A DNA stretch of 10,944 bases from JAVZIQ01 sp037440545 (lineage in GTDB: Archaea; Thermoproteota; Bathyarchaeia; Bathyarchaeales; Bathycorpusculaceae), in contig JBBITX010000043.1 of NCBI GenBank assembly GCA_037440545.1, forward strand, positions 1-10,944, written 5' to 3'. A program made the position numbers and the translations under genes. This document shows positions 1-6,575 of the stretch, piece after piece. The number at the start of each line of letters is the position of its first letter. Position 1 is the first letter of the stretch. The notes beneath the pieces are model-generated. The model was not told the origin of the DNA, made no database searches, and saw only the letters and a list, made by a program, of their open reading frames with translations.

Positions 1-28
1 GTTTAAATTCAATTTCCCTGAGAGTGAG

Positions 29-889
29 TTGTTGAAGAAGCGTAGTTGGATACTCTTCACTGTGGTTGTTTTAATTTGGAGTTCAAATTGGACTTTTATG
101 AAGGTTGGTTTACAATTTGTTGATCCGTTAAACCTCGTCAGCCAGAGGATAGTTTTAGCTTCAATTTTTATTTTGCCTGCCCTGCTGTGGAGGAGGAGTC
201 TTCTTCCGAAAAGTTTTGAAGTTTGGTTTAAGGCAGTTTTGCTCAGTTTAATAAATGCTGTGGGCATGACCTTTTCACACGTGGGTTTAATGTTTGAAAC
301 AACTGGGCTGAGCTCCATATTAACTTACACCCAGCCCATATTTGTTTTCTGTTTGGCTGTTCCGTTCCTTGGTGAGAAGGCAACCCCAGCTAAGGTTTCA
401 GGGGTTATACTCAGCTTCATAGGCATAGCTACGCTTTATGCTGATAAACTCTATTCTCCAACAGGCTCCCCTGTAGCCTTATTATTCCTAATTTTAGGGG
501 CATTCCTATGGGCTTTTACGGTGGTTTACTATAAAAAATTCTTAGGCAATGTAGATCCATTTATCATAAACGCAATCCAGTTTATATTTGGCTCAGTCTT
601 CCTCCTAGCAGCCGCCACAATGCTAGGCGGAGTTAAAATTAATTCAACTCCACTTTACATTTTCTCACTACTTTACACCTCAATACTTGGAAGTGTAGTG
701 GCCATGACCCTCTACTTACTCCTTGTAAAAGAAGAGGAAACGGTAATAGTATCCACATCCAGCCTAATCATTCCAGCCTTAGCCCTAATTTTCGGATGGA
801 TTTTCCTAAAAGAAAACATGGAGTTCTACTCCATAATAGGCTTCCTGCTAATACTAGCTGGAGTCTACATCGTGAACAAATACTACTGA
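29..889 (+). CDS. DMT-superfamily (EamA-type) membrane transporter, start near window edge
   Basis: A 286-residue hydrophobic protein that reads as about ten membrane helices in two halves of five, the layout of the EamA drug/metabolite transporter family in the cytoplasmic membrane. Repeat one covers roughly residues 8-138 and repeat two roughly 148-284. Family-like features are the early WSSNWTFMKVGL segment, the conserved TQPIFVF...FLGEK at the end of repeat one, and a matching IPALALIFGWIFLKE near the C-terminus. Length matches the usual 280-300 residues. The start used is TTG at 29, with a second TTG at 32 and GAGAGTGAG just before it. The frame is open to base 2, so a start outside the window is possible. 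The substrate cannot be told from sequence; members export amino acids or metabolites. The following gene is 214 bases away and unrelated. Third-base choice changes about halfway along (see findings). Family call is firm, function is not. Confidence 0.85.
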   Translation: MLKKRSWILFTVVVLIWSSNWTFMKVGLQFVDPLNLVSQRIVLASIFILPALLWRRSLLPKSFEVWFKAVLLSLINAVGMTFSHVGLMFETTGLSSILTYTQPIFVFCLAVPFLGEKATPAKVSGVILSFIGIATLYADKLYSPTGSPVALLFLILGAFLWAFTVVYYKKFLGNVDPFIINAIQFIFGSVFLLAAATMLGGVKINSTPLYIFSLLYTSILGSVVAMTLYLLLVKEEETVIVSTSSLIIPALALIFGWIFLKENMEFYSIIGFLLILAGVYIVNKYY

Positions 890-906
890 TTAAAAACCAC
901 TAAAAC

Positions 907-924
907 GCTTAGTGAAAACTGAGC
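907..924 (+). terminator. Hairpin with GAAA tetraloop after the transporter gene
   Basis: GCTTAGT (907-913) pairs with ACTGAGC (918-924) in a 7-bp stem with one G-T wobble, closed by a GAAA loop of the stable GNRA class. It begins 18 bases after the transporter stop codon and is followed by an A/T-rich stretch (925-938). Position suggests a 3' end or transcript-stabilising hairpin. Archaeal termination depends mainly on U-tracts, and no strong one follows, so the role is uncertain. Confidence 0.35.
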
Positions 925-953
925 ATATTAAAATTTAAACCTGAGGGAGGCCT

Positions 954-1010
954 ATGGCAGAAAGCGTGCAGAAGCTTTTAGGCGTGCAAGTGGCGTTTGC
1001 CCAATTTTAA
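954..1010 (+). CDS. Doubtful 18-codon small ORF with a ribosome-binding site
   Basis: An ATG at 954 opens an 18-codon frame (MAESVQKLLGVQVAFAQF) ending in TAA at 1010. It is preceded by GAGGGAGG at 943-950, only 3 bases from the ATG, and by an A/T-rich stretch at 925-938. The peptide has no recognisable motif. It lies alone in the gap between the transporter and the first glycosyltransferase. The purine box is the only support, so this may equally be a chance frame or the remnant of a lost gene. Confidence 0.15.
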   Translation: MAESVQKLLGVQVAFAQF

Positions 1011-1040
1011 TGGGGTTTTAGGCTTTGAATGGCTGTTTTT

Positions 1041-1058
1041 CAGAAAACGTAAATAAGG
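1041..1058 (+). promoter_or_regulatory. Possible BRE/TATA promoter for the glycosyltransferase operon
   Basis: CAGAAAAC (BRE-like) followed by GTAAATAAGG (TATA-like, centre near 1053) would place a start site near 1079, leaving a leader of about 25 bases before the ATG at 1104. A second candidate, CGAAACTTTAGAAAA at 1066-1080, would give an almost leaderless transcript. Only consensus resemblance supports either. Confidence 0.3.
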
Positions 1059-1103
1059 CATATGCGAAACTTTAGAAAAAGTATGTGAAACAGTGAAGGG
1101 GCG

Positions 1104-2336
1104 ATGAGGATAGCAGTTTTTGTCGAGTACCTTCCCCCGAAAATGGGAAGTGACAGAAGAATCTATGAACTTATGAAGAGAATTTCAAAGCTTTATGAAA
1201 TACATTTCATAGTGCTTCCTGCCATTAGGTTTCTGATAGGCAATTTGAAAGATGACCTCAGAAAACCCCATGGACATTGGGGAAACCCTTCGGTTTACGA
1301 GGGGATAGCTGGGCATTACGCTTTAATTCCTTCCTTTTTGGCAAGGTTGTGGCAATCTTCAATTTTGCTGGGTTACTTTTTAACTGCGCCTTTGCTTCTT
1401 TTGAAAGCAGTTAGGATTTTAGCAGCGCTTAAGCCTGAAGTTGTAGTGGTTAACTATCCAAGCCCTTACACTGGGCTTGTTGGGTTTGCAGCTGCTAAGC
1501 TTTTCAGAAAGCCTGTTATGGTGGACTTCAGCGATCTTATTGCTCAGTACACCGCAAATATGCTTAATTTGAAAAGGGGTTGTTTTAAGGCTAGAATGCT
1601 TATCCACATGCAAAATCAAATTGTGAAAAATTCTGAATTTATAGTGGCGCCCACAACCTTCATTAAAAATTATGCTTTGGCCCAGGGAGTTTCCGTTGAA
1701 AAGGTGCGGCTTATTCCCAACGGTGTAGACGCTGAATTCTTCAAATCTGAAAGGTATGATGGGGAACTGGCGAAAAAGAAGCTGGGACTTTTCAGGGAAA
1801 GAACATGTCTTTACTGTGGAAGGTTAGATGCATGGGCAGGTGTAAACATGATATCAAAACTTTGCAGTGCAGCCCTAGAGCGGAAAATGGATGTAAAATT
1901 TGTTTTGGTGGGAAGCGGAGAGCAGCAGAAAACAGTTTGGGATGGCAACGTTGTCCTCTTAGGGGAACATCCATACGAATGTATACCTGAAATCATAGCT
2001 GCCGCCGACTGCGTTCTCGTTCCTTTCCCCCAAAATGAAGTTTCCCATGGAGCAAGCCCCTTAAAGCTCTTTGAAGGAATGGCCATGGAAAAGCCAGTGA
2101 TTGCCAGCAGGGTAAGCGGAATTGAAGAGGTTATATCAGATGGAGAAAACGGTTATTTGGCAGATCCCCAAAATGTGGAGGAATGGATTGGAAAAATTGA
2201 AAAAGTATTAAAATCCAGAAAAGAAGCCCTGAACGTTGGAAGAAAAGCCAGAAAAACTGTGGAGAAAAATTTTAACTGGAGCCTCCTCGCAAAAGAATTT
2301 GAAGAAGCCTTAACTAAACTAGTTTTAAAGAATTAA
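1104..2336 (+). CDS. GT4-type glycosyltransferase, first of a pair
   Basis: A 410-residue two-domain (GT-B fold) glycosyltransferase, probably transferring a sugar from an activated donor to a lipid-linked or surface glycan acceptor on the cytoplasmic face. The N-terminal acceptor domain (about 1-195) begins MRIAVFVEYLPPKMGSDRR, the usual first strand and loop. It contains a hydrophobic stretch near residues 85-110 that may touch the membrane. The C-terminal donor domain (about 200-400) has LYCGRLDAWAGV, the VLVGSGE strand, and SPLKLFEGMAMEKPVIAS at about 316-335. In this SPLKLFE subtype the first Glu of the E-x7-E motif is replaced (Gly here), which is common in that branch, while the second Glu is kept. 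ATG at 1104 is chosen because it begins the conserved first strand and follows GAAGGGG. The second glycosyltransferase starts 7 bases after the stop, so the two are cotranscribed. The sugar and acceptor are unknown. Confidence 0.88.
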   Translation: MRIAVFVEYLPPKMGSDRRIYELMKRISKLYEIHFIVLPAIRFLIGNLKDDLRKPHGHWGNPSVYEGIAGHYALIPSFLARLWQSSILLGYFLTAPLLLLKAVRILAALKPEVVVVNYPSPYTGLVGFAAAKLFRKPVMVDFSDLIAQYTANMLNLKRGCFKARMLIHMQNQIVKNSEFIVAPTTFIKNYALAQGVSVEKVRLIPNGVDAEFFKSERYDGELAKKKLGLFRERTCLYCGRLDAWAGVNMISKLCSAALERKMDVKFVLVGSGEQQKTVWDGNVVLLGEHPYECIPEIIAAADCVLVPFPQNEVSHGASPLKLFEGMAMEKPVIASRVSGIEEVISDGENGYLADPQNVEEWIGKIEKVLKSRKEALNVGRKARKTVEKNFNWSLLAKEFEEALTKLVLKN

Positions 2337-2343
2337 TGCTTAT

Positions 2344-3528
2344 GTGGTTAACATGCATATAACCCAAGTGGCTCCACGTTTCCCTCCAGCCATAGGAGGG
2401 GTGGAAGAGCATGTTTACAGAATCTCAGTTGAACTTGCAAGAAGGGGACATGAAATTACAGTTCTCGCCTCAAACGAAGATAACCGTGAAAAATTCAAAT
2501 GGAACATAACGGAAGCAAATGGAATAGAGATTCATCGCTTCCCCCTGTTTTTCCCAAAAGTTTTCAGAGAATGGTGGCTTACCCCTAACATGCTTAAAAG
2601 TTTTCAAAGCTTTAAAACAGACATTGTTCACGTTCATGGATATAGATGTTTAAACTCCTTCATTGCCTTATGCATGGCCAGTTTTGAGGGCACACCCAAA
2701 GTTTTCACACCCCATGGAATATATCCACCACACTCCATGATGGACGCCTTACTAAAAAAAACCTTTGACGTGTTTTTAGGCCGGCTAATGTTAAAAATTT
2801 CAGACCGAATAATAGCCCTAACAGAACACAATAAAAGTCTTCTCATCCGCATGGGTGCCCCTGAAGAGAAAATAAGCATATTGCCAAACGGCGTAAGCCT
2901 CGAAGAATTTAAAAACGTTAAAAGGAAAAACCAGAAGGCGTTACGGGGTAAGTATGGGAGTCCACTGCTGCTTTATGTGGGAAGGATCGATTGGAACAAA
3001 AGATTAGAGAAAATAGTTAAGGCTATGCCTCATGTTCTTAAAATTTTTCCTAAGGCAAAGCTGATGATAGTTGGGCCTGACTATGCAAACTATGCAGATC
3101 AACTTAAAAGGCTTGGGAGAAAACTTGGAATAGAACCCGCCCTAATAATAACAGGAGCTGTTCCTAGGGAGAAACTGTTAGCCTTCTATTCAATAGCCGA
3201 CATTTTCATTTTACCCTCCTCCTACGAAGGTTTTGGAATAAGCCTTCTAGAGGCTATGAGCAGCAAAGTGCCTGTTGTAGCTTCACCTTACGGAGGCCCA
3301 GGAGACATCCTAACCCACAGAGTCAACGCCTGGTTACTGAATGGAGAAGATGAAAAAGAAATATTTGAGGCTGTGAACTCAATCCTCTCAGATAGAAATT
3401 TAATGGAGAAAATGGTTGAGAATGCCTTTAAACTTGTTGAAAGCAGATACACATGGGAAAAAATAGTTGATGAACTAGAATTGATATATGCACAAGTGGC
3501 TGGGAAGGACAAGCTAAAAATGGAATAA
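2344..3528 (+). CDS. GT4-type glycosyltransferase, second of a pair
   Basis: A 394-residue GT-B glycosyltransferase of the GT4 family. Its N-terminal loop has the GGVEEHV signature at residues 18-24 followed by a long helix (ISVELARRGHEITVLAS). The donor domain shows LYVGRIDWNKRLEKIV near residue 215 and PSSYEGFGISLLEAM at 291-305, with an intact E-x7-E pair (E295 and E303) for donor binding. The frame opens at GTG 2344, 7 bases after the preceding stop. ATG at 2353 gives MHITQVAPRFPP and matches the family's N-terminus better, so it may be the true start; no strong ribosome-binding site separates the two. It probably acts with the preceding enzyme on the same glycan. It resembles the PimA/PigA/WbuB-like branch only in general terms and no specific sugar can be named. 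Third-base choice switches sharply near 2930, in the linker between the two domains. Confidence 0.9.
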   Translation: MVNMHITQVAPRFPPAIGGVEEHVYRISVELARRGHEITVLASNEDNREKFKWNITEANGIEIHRFPLFFPKVFREWWLTPNMLKSFQSFKTDIVHVHGYRCLNSFIALCMASFEGTPKVFTPHGIYPPHSMMDALLKKTFDVFLGRLMLKISDRIIALTEHNKSLLIRMGAPEEKISILPNGVSLEEFKNVKRKNQKALRGKYGSPLLLYVGRIDWNKRLEKIVKAMPHVLKIFPKAKLMIVGPDYANYADQLKRLGRKLGIEPALIITGAVPREKLLAFYSIADIFILPSSYEGFGISLLEAMSSKVPVVASPYGGPGDILTHRVNAWLLNGEDEKEIFEAVNSILSDRNLMEKMVENAFKLVESRYTWEKIVDELELIYAQVAGKDKLKME

Positions 3529-3530
3529 TT

Positions 3531-3568
3531 CCCATTAAGATAAAAGCCTTATACTTTCTTTAATTGGG
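3531..3568. terminator. Imperfect dyad between convergent genes, candidate two-way terminator
   Basis: CCCATTAAG (3531-3539) can pair with CTTTAATTGGG (3558-3568) with one or two bulged bases, and ATAA/TTAT (3540-3543 with 3549-3552) can pair inside it. The dyad starts 3 bases after the glycosyltransferase stop and ends 27 bases from the stop of the convergent primase gene. T-rich tracts occur on both strands. Position and symmetry fit a shared terminator, but the stem is A/T-rich and imperfect. Confidence 0.35.
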
Positions 3569-3594
3569 CAACATTAACTTCTGTGGGCTGGGCG

Positions 3595-4629
3595 TTAATG
3601 CTTTTCAGCCTGTTTTTGTTTGTAGTAGTTTATTGGGTGGGATATTCTTTTGCAGAGTTGGTCTTGGTCTTGGCAGACTCCGTGGGTTTTTAGTGTTTCA
3701 CATCTTGGCGGGGTGTATCGTGTTCTGGATCCTCTTTCTCCTGCTATGTGTTCTACTTGGTAGCGTGTTAGTCTTTCGTTGAAGTCTGAGGAGTTTTTGA
3801 AGAGGTCTATTACGTTTTCTGTTGGCATTCCTATGTTTATTAGGAAGGCTGTTAGTGTGAATCTTCCTATGTGTGATATGTGTCGTCCTGAGGCTGCTGC
3901 TTTGTATAGGGCGTTTATGCATGGGGGGAAAGCCTCTTTGACCACGGCTTTTGGTATGCCTTCCATTTCTGTTTCGCTGATTTTTCCAACTGTTAGTTTC
4001 TTAAGTTTTTCAGCTTTTTCCAGTATTTTTTGGGGAAGTTGTAGGCCTTTCACTTCTAACCTTTTTTCTATGTGTCTTCTTACTTCTTCGCTTAGAAGTC
4101 TGGCTGTTTCGTTTTTTGTAAGGTAGACTTTTCCTTTATTGAGGGGGCGGTTTACGAGTTTCCAGTTTTTATCTTTAAGGTTTGATGTGTTTTTCAGGTA
4201 GTGGGGGAAGTGGAGTTTAAAGTCGTAGGGTTTCTCTTCAGCGTTTGCTGTTTCAATTTTCCATTGGAAGTTTTTCGCTATTTCTAGAATTTTCTCTTTA
4301 GCTTCAAGTTTCATTTCGTTGTAGGCTTGCTTTGCCTCTGCCAGGGCGTATCTTCTCTTTATAAACGAGTTTTCAGTGGCTGCTGCAAGGACTATGGCTG
4401 TTGGGAAGGATAGGATTTCCACCTCTTCATTTTGAATTTTCCTCGTAACCATGGCGTAGAGGATTGCCTCCTCCACCCTTTCCTCTGCCCGTTCAAGAAT
4501 TCTTGAGTATTCAGGACTTGCAAGGTCTTCAATTTTTATTTCTAACGTTTTAACGTGTTCAGCTGCTTCTTTCAGGAATGGATATCTCGCCAAGTCGTTT
4601 TTTGTAAACCTCACAGTTAAAGTTTGCAT
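3595..4629 (-). CDS. priL: DNA primase large subunit PriL (Fe-S)
   Basis: The 344-residue large, non-catalytic subunit of archaeal/eukaryotic DNA primase. With PriS it makes the RNA or RNA-DNA primers for replication; its C-terminal [4Fe-4S] domain helps initiation. The C-terminal domain is clear: PPCINALYKAAASG (Cys237), a helical HIGRFTLTAFLINIGM segment (253-268), then RYTPPRCETLKTHGVC (Cys310, Cys319) and LCKRISHP (Cys326). These four cysteines are the expected cluster ligands, and RISHPINYY is the typical ending. The N-terminal half (1-200) is helical and charged, as in PriL, and binds the small subunit. Length is normal for archaea. The ATG at 4629 lies 8 bases after the PCNA stop, so the two are one transcript; no strong ribosome-binding site is seen. 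Toward the C-terminus the codons end almost only in A or C, unlike PCNA upstream. The small subunit gene is not in the window. Confidence 0.93.
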   Translation of the reverse strand: MQTLTVRFTKNDLARYPFLKEAAEHVKTLEIKIEDLASPEYSRILERAEERVEEAILYAMVTRKIQNEEVEILSFPTAIVLAAATENSFIKRRYALAEAKQAYNEMKLEAKEKILEIAKNFQWKIETANAEEKPYDFKLHFPHYLKNTSNLKDKNWKLVNRPLNKGKVYLTKNETARLLSEEVRRHIEKRLEVKGLQLPQKILEKAEKLKKLTVGKISETEMEGIPKAVVKEAFPPCINALYKAAASGRHISHIGRFTLTAFLINIGMPTENVIDLFKNSSDFNERLTRYQVEHIAGERGSRTRYTPPRCETLKTHGVCQDQDQLCKRISHPINYYKQKQAEKH

Positions 4630-4637
4630 TTTTCCAC

Positions 4638-5399
4638 TTATGCCGTTTCAATTCTTGGGGCTAGGTAGAAAACAAGCTTCCCTCCCTTCGCCTGCTGGAA
4701 ATCCAGTTTTATAGGCATGTCCGTGGAGAACTCTAACGTGGCAATATCTGAAGTTGCAGATGAAGCCTTAACAATTTGGGAAAGATAGCTAAGGCTGAAA
4801 GTGGCTTTCGAGGGCTCCCTCACCTCCAAATCAAGCAGGGCGTCGCTTCCCTTCTTAATCTCTATAGTTGCACCCATAAGGTCGCCTGCAGCCTGAAAAA
4901 CGAGTTTCTCCGCATCTGCCTCTAAACGAACATGATCGCTTACAAGTTCAGCGTCTTCTATGGCTTGGCGAAGCCCCTCAGTTGTGGCCTTAACCGTAAC
5001 GTTGAAGGTTATCTTCGGAGTTGGAACCTCCTCCTCAGAAGCCTCAAGGGTTGGCATCGTAAAGTTACGCGTATACTTTCCAGTTATCCTCACCTGTAAA
5101 CGTCCTGTCCTCTCGTCTAATGCAAGCTCAACAACCTCGTCTTTTCCAGCTCTTTTTAAAAGCTTAAGAAGCTCACTTATGTTTATGCACATTTTTGCAG
5201 GTTCAGAACAGAAGTATTCGTCGAAAACAGTTTTAGGCCATTCAAAGTCCACCATGGCTACACGAGAAGGATCCATAGCCCTAAGCTTTAGGCCTTCAGG
5301 CGTTATTTGAAATGTAGCCTCATCCACGAGGATGGATATGGCTGTAGCCATATCCCTTAAAAGCCTAGAGTCTGAAACTTTAAGCTTAAACACTTCCAT
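4638..5399 (-). CDS. pcn: DNA polymerase sliding clamp PCNA
   Basis: A 253-residue archaeal PCNA. The trimeric ring encircles DNA and tethers polymerases, FEN1, ligase, RFC and repair enzymes. Diagnostic stretches are FQITPEGLKLRAMDPSRVAMVDFEWP in the first domain, the acidic interdomain linker region (LEASEEEVPTP, about 118-128), VRLEADAEKLVFQAAGDLMGATIEI in the second domain, and the C-terminal KLVFYLAPRIE that forms part of the partner-docking surface. Length is standard, so it is intact. The ATG at 5399 directly follows GGGGG and lies about 8 bases below a start site predicted from a TATA-like box, suggesting a short leader. TFS is 76 bases upstream and PriL 8 bases downstream. Only one clamp gene appears here; whether the organism has further PCNA paralogues cannot be judged from this window. 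Confidence 0.96.
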   Translation of the reverse strand: MEVFKLKVSDSRLLRDMATAISILVDEATFQITPEGLKLRAMDPSRVAMVDFEWPKTVFDEYFCSEPAKMCINISELLKLLKRAGKDEVVELALDERTGRLQVRITGKYTRNFTMPTLEASEEEVPTPKITFNVTVKATTEGLRQAIEDAELVSDHVRLEADAEKLVFQAAGDLMGATIEIKKGSDALLDLEVREPSKATFSLSYLSQIVKASSATSDIATLEFSTDMPIKLDFQQAKGGKLVFYLAPRIETA

Positions 5400-5427
5400 C
5401 CCCCTTTTAATGGGTTATGCTTCAACG

Positions 5428-5439
5428 TTATAAAACTTT
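5428..5439 (-). promoter_or_regulatory. TATA-like box upstream of PCNA
   Basis: On the minus strand AAAGTTTTATAA lies in the 76-base gap between TFS and PCNA. A start site about 25 bases downstream falls near 5407, just before the GGGGG and ATG of PCNA. This would give PCNA-PriL a promoter separate from TFS. Support is consensus and spacing only. Confidence 0.35.
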
Positions 5440-5475
5440 ACATACTTAAATGTGACGCATAAAGCCATCCAATGC

Positions 5476-5829
5476 TTAAGAATATTCCCTGAAGGTGTAG
5501 GCGCATTTTGTGCAACGTAAGAACTGGGTTGAAGATTCGTCGGCCCCCCTAGTTTGAACCTGCCATACATATGCCAAATTGTTTCCACATTTCGGACATT
5601 CAACACGCACTGTTGGAAGCGTTCTAAGCTTCTGCTCCTCCTTGCCAATCACAGCCACCAAACGTTGAGGATTATGCTGAATGACCTTTGCAACTTTAGG
5701 AGCAGCCTCTTCACTTACCACTTCCCTTTTATACCCGCATTTCGGACATGCTAGGGTTAAGGCTTCCTTCTTCTTTGTCTTAGCCTTTTTAGGCACGAGG
5801 CGTGTTCCACACTTTGGACAAAATTCCAT
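5476..5829 (-). CDS. tfs: Transcript-cleavage factor TFS (TFIIS/RPB9-like)
   Basis: The 117-residue archaeal TFS, which enters the secondary channel of RNA polymerase and stimulates cleavage of backtracked transcripts. The N-terminal zinc ribbon uses Cys4, Cys7, Cys28 and Cys31 (CPKCG twice). A basic linker (residues 33-72) leads to the C-terminal ribbon with Cys78, Cys81, Cys106 and Cys109. The acidic hairpin needed for cleavage is present as QTRGADES (Asp97-Glu98), so it should be active, unlike inhibitory TFS4-type paralogues that have altered tips. The last Cys is followed by Ala110 where Gly is usual, and the protein ends FREYS. Length is typical. The ATG at 5829 begins MEFCPKCG, the invariant start. 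A GGAG element sits about 12 bases before it and a promoter-like box lies at 5874-5887. Downstream are PCNA and PriL, upstream DUF99. Confidence 0.94.
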   Translation of the reverse strand: MEFCPKCGTRLVPKKAKTKKKEALTLACPKCGYKREVVSEEAAPKVAKVIQHNPQRLVAVIGKEEQKLRTLPTVRVECPKCGNNLAYVWQVQTRGADESSTQFLRCTKCAYTFREYS

Positions 5830-5873
5830 TACGCTTAACTCCGGCTTCCGTTTGTTTTCCCATGCATCGGTGT

Positions 5874-5887
5874 CTTTTAAACTTTTC
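5874..5887 (-). promoter_or_regulatory. BRE/TATA-like promoter upstream of TFS
   Basis: On the minus strand GAAAAGTTTAAAAG lies between the DUF99 stop and the TFS start. A start site about 25 bases below falls near 5855 and gives a leader of roughly 25 bases that contains GGAG. It is one of the better promoter matches in the window. Confidence 0.4.
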
Positions 5888-5897
5888 TTGCTGTGAA

Positions 5898-6503
5898 TTA
5901 AGATTTGCTGTCAATAGCGCTGAGGCCGGATGCAATTATATGGGCCACACGCAAGGCTTCAGGCATATTGCTCCTAGTTGAAGTTAAGCCTAGAATTTTC
6001 CGAGCGTCACCCTCAGAAATGCCAGATATTTGCATAAAAACCCTCTCCCCCCTTCCCTTAAAAGACACCTCGTATAGTTCTCCAGCGTTTAGAACAGCCT
6101 CCCATCTTCTCTGACTTCTCGGAAGCTTCTCTATGGCTTCACGGATATCTTCAAGATTTGGTTTTTCACGGGTAACAGCAATTACAGGAAGCCCAGTTTT
6201 AGAGTTAAGCCTCTTAATATCCACCACATTGAAGCCTGCAAAAGTTATTCCATTAAGCATTACAACCCTTAACTGTTTATAATGGGGGGAACCCATAATC
6301 ATAGAGGCAATTTTTTCAGTAGCTTCAAAACCGTCAACCCTTATTTTTGTATGCATAACCCCGTCAAGCCAGTATCCCCCTCGGAAAACCACACCCACAA
6401 CAGGAACCAACCTTCTTGTATGAGGCTTAAAAACTCCATCGTCAACCCCTAAAACGCGAATTTCAGGTTTTATCACACGAAACCTCACGCAAGCCAAAAT
6501 CAA
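5898..6503 (-). CDS. DUF99 family protein (candidate endonuclease dU)
   Basis: A 201-residue protein of the archaeal DUF99/UPF0215 family. Visible family features are PEIRVLGVDDGVF (Asp21-Asp22) at the first strand, VPVVGVVFRGGYWLDGV, and GITFAGFNVVDI followed by LPVIAVTREKPN, as in an RNase H/endonuclease V-like fold with an early acidic pair. Some database annotations call this family endonuclease dU, acting on deaminated DNA; I recall that name but cannot verify it here. The C-terminus (about 155-201) holds SGISEGDARKILGLTS and a helical tail. The annotated start is TTG at 6503, but GAGGG at 6504-6508 abuts it, and the TTG two codons later (6497) has a proper 6-base spacing and may be the real start. 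It leads the minus-strand block with TFS, PCNA and PriL, which fits a DNA-maintenance role. Confidence 0.82.
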   Translation of the reverse strand: MILACVRFRVIKPEIRVLGVDDGVFKPHTRRLVPVVGVVFRGGYWLDGVMHTKIRVDGFEATEKIASMIMGSPHYKQLRVVMLNGITFAGFNVVDIKRLNSKTGLPVIAVTREKPNLEDIREAIEKLPRSQRRWEAVLNAGELYEVSFKGRGERVFMQISGISEGDARKILGLTSTRSNMPEALRVAHIIASGLSAIDSKS

Positions 6504-6530
6504 CCCTCAAAATTAAGAGAACAAAGCCCC

Positions 6531-6546
6531 ATTTATAATTTAACGA
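6531..6546 (-). promoter_or_regulatory. TATA-like promoter upstream of DUF99 gene
   Basis: On the minus strand TCGTTAAATTATAAAT lies 28-43 bases before the TTG start. A start site about 25 bases below its centre falls near 6511, giving a very short leader that still includes GAGGG (6504-6508). Spacing favours the second TTG (6497) as initiation codon. Confidence 0.45.
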
Positions 6547-6562
6547 AAACCTTAGCCTAAAA

Positions 6563-6575
6563 GGCATATTTTTAA
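6563..6575 (+). promoter_or_regulatory. Possible promoter for the SAH-recycling operon
   Basis: GGCATATTTTTAA has a TATA-like core centred near 6570, predicting a start near 6596 and a leader of about 38 bases that would contain GGAGGG (6615-6620). A second TATA-like run, TTTTATAG at 6592-6599, would start transcription near 6620 and lose that ribosome-binding site, so the first is preferred. A small GCCT-AAA-AGGC dyad at 6555-6565 overlaps the site and sits between the two divergent promoters. Confidence 0.3.

Noticed and set aside
890..1103. tRNA or box C/D RNA in the largest gap
   Set aside because: No acceptor-stem pairing, T-loop GTTCRA motif or paired RTGATGA/CTGA boxes could be found.
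1811..2086. Minus-strand 91-codon frame inside the first glycosyltransferase
   Set aside because: It is antisense to the conserved donor domain and has no coherent domain.
2336..2364. Short ATG frame overlapping the stop of the first glycosyltransferase (TAATG)
   Set aside because: It ends after eight codons and is out of frame with the second glycosyltransferase, which has better starts at 2344 or 2353.
3564..4126. Plus-strand open frames (72 and 115 codons) opposite the primase gene
   Set aside because: They are antisense to the conserved Fe-S domain and helical region of PriL. Their apparent hydrophobicity comes from the T-rich complement of A-rich codons.
5415..5648. Minus-strand 77-codon frame overlapping the TFS 3' end
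   Set aside because: It is a frame-shifted reading of the TFS C-terminal zinc ribbon and the following gap, with no motif or ribosome-binding site of its own.
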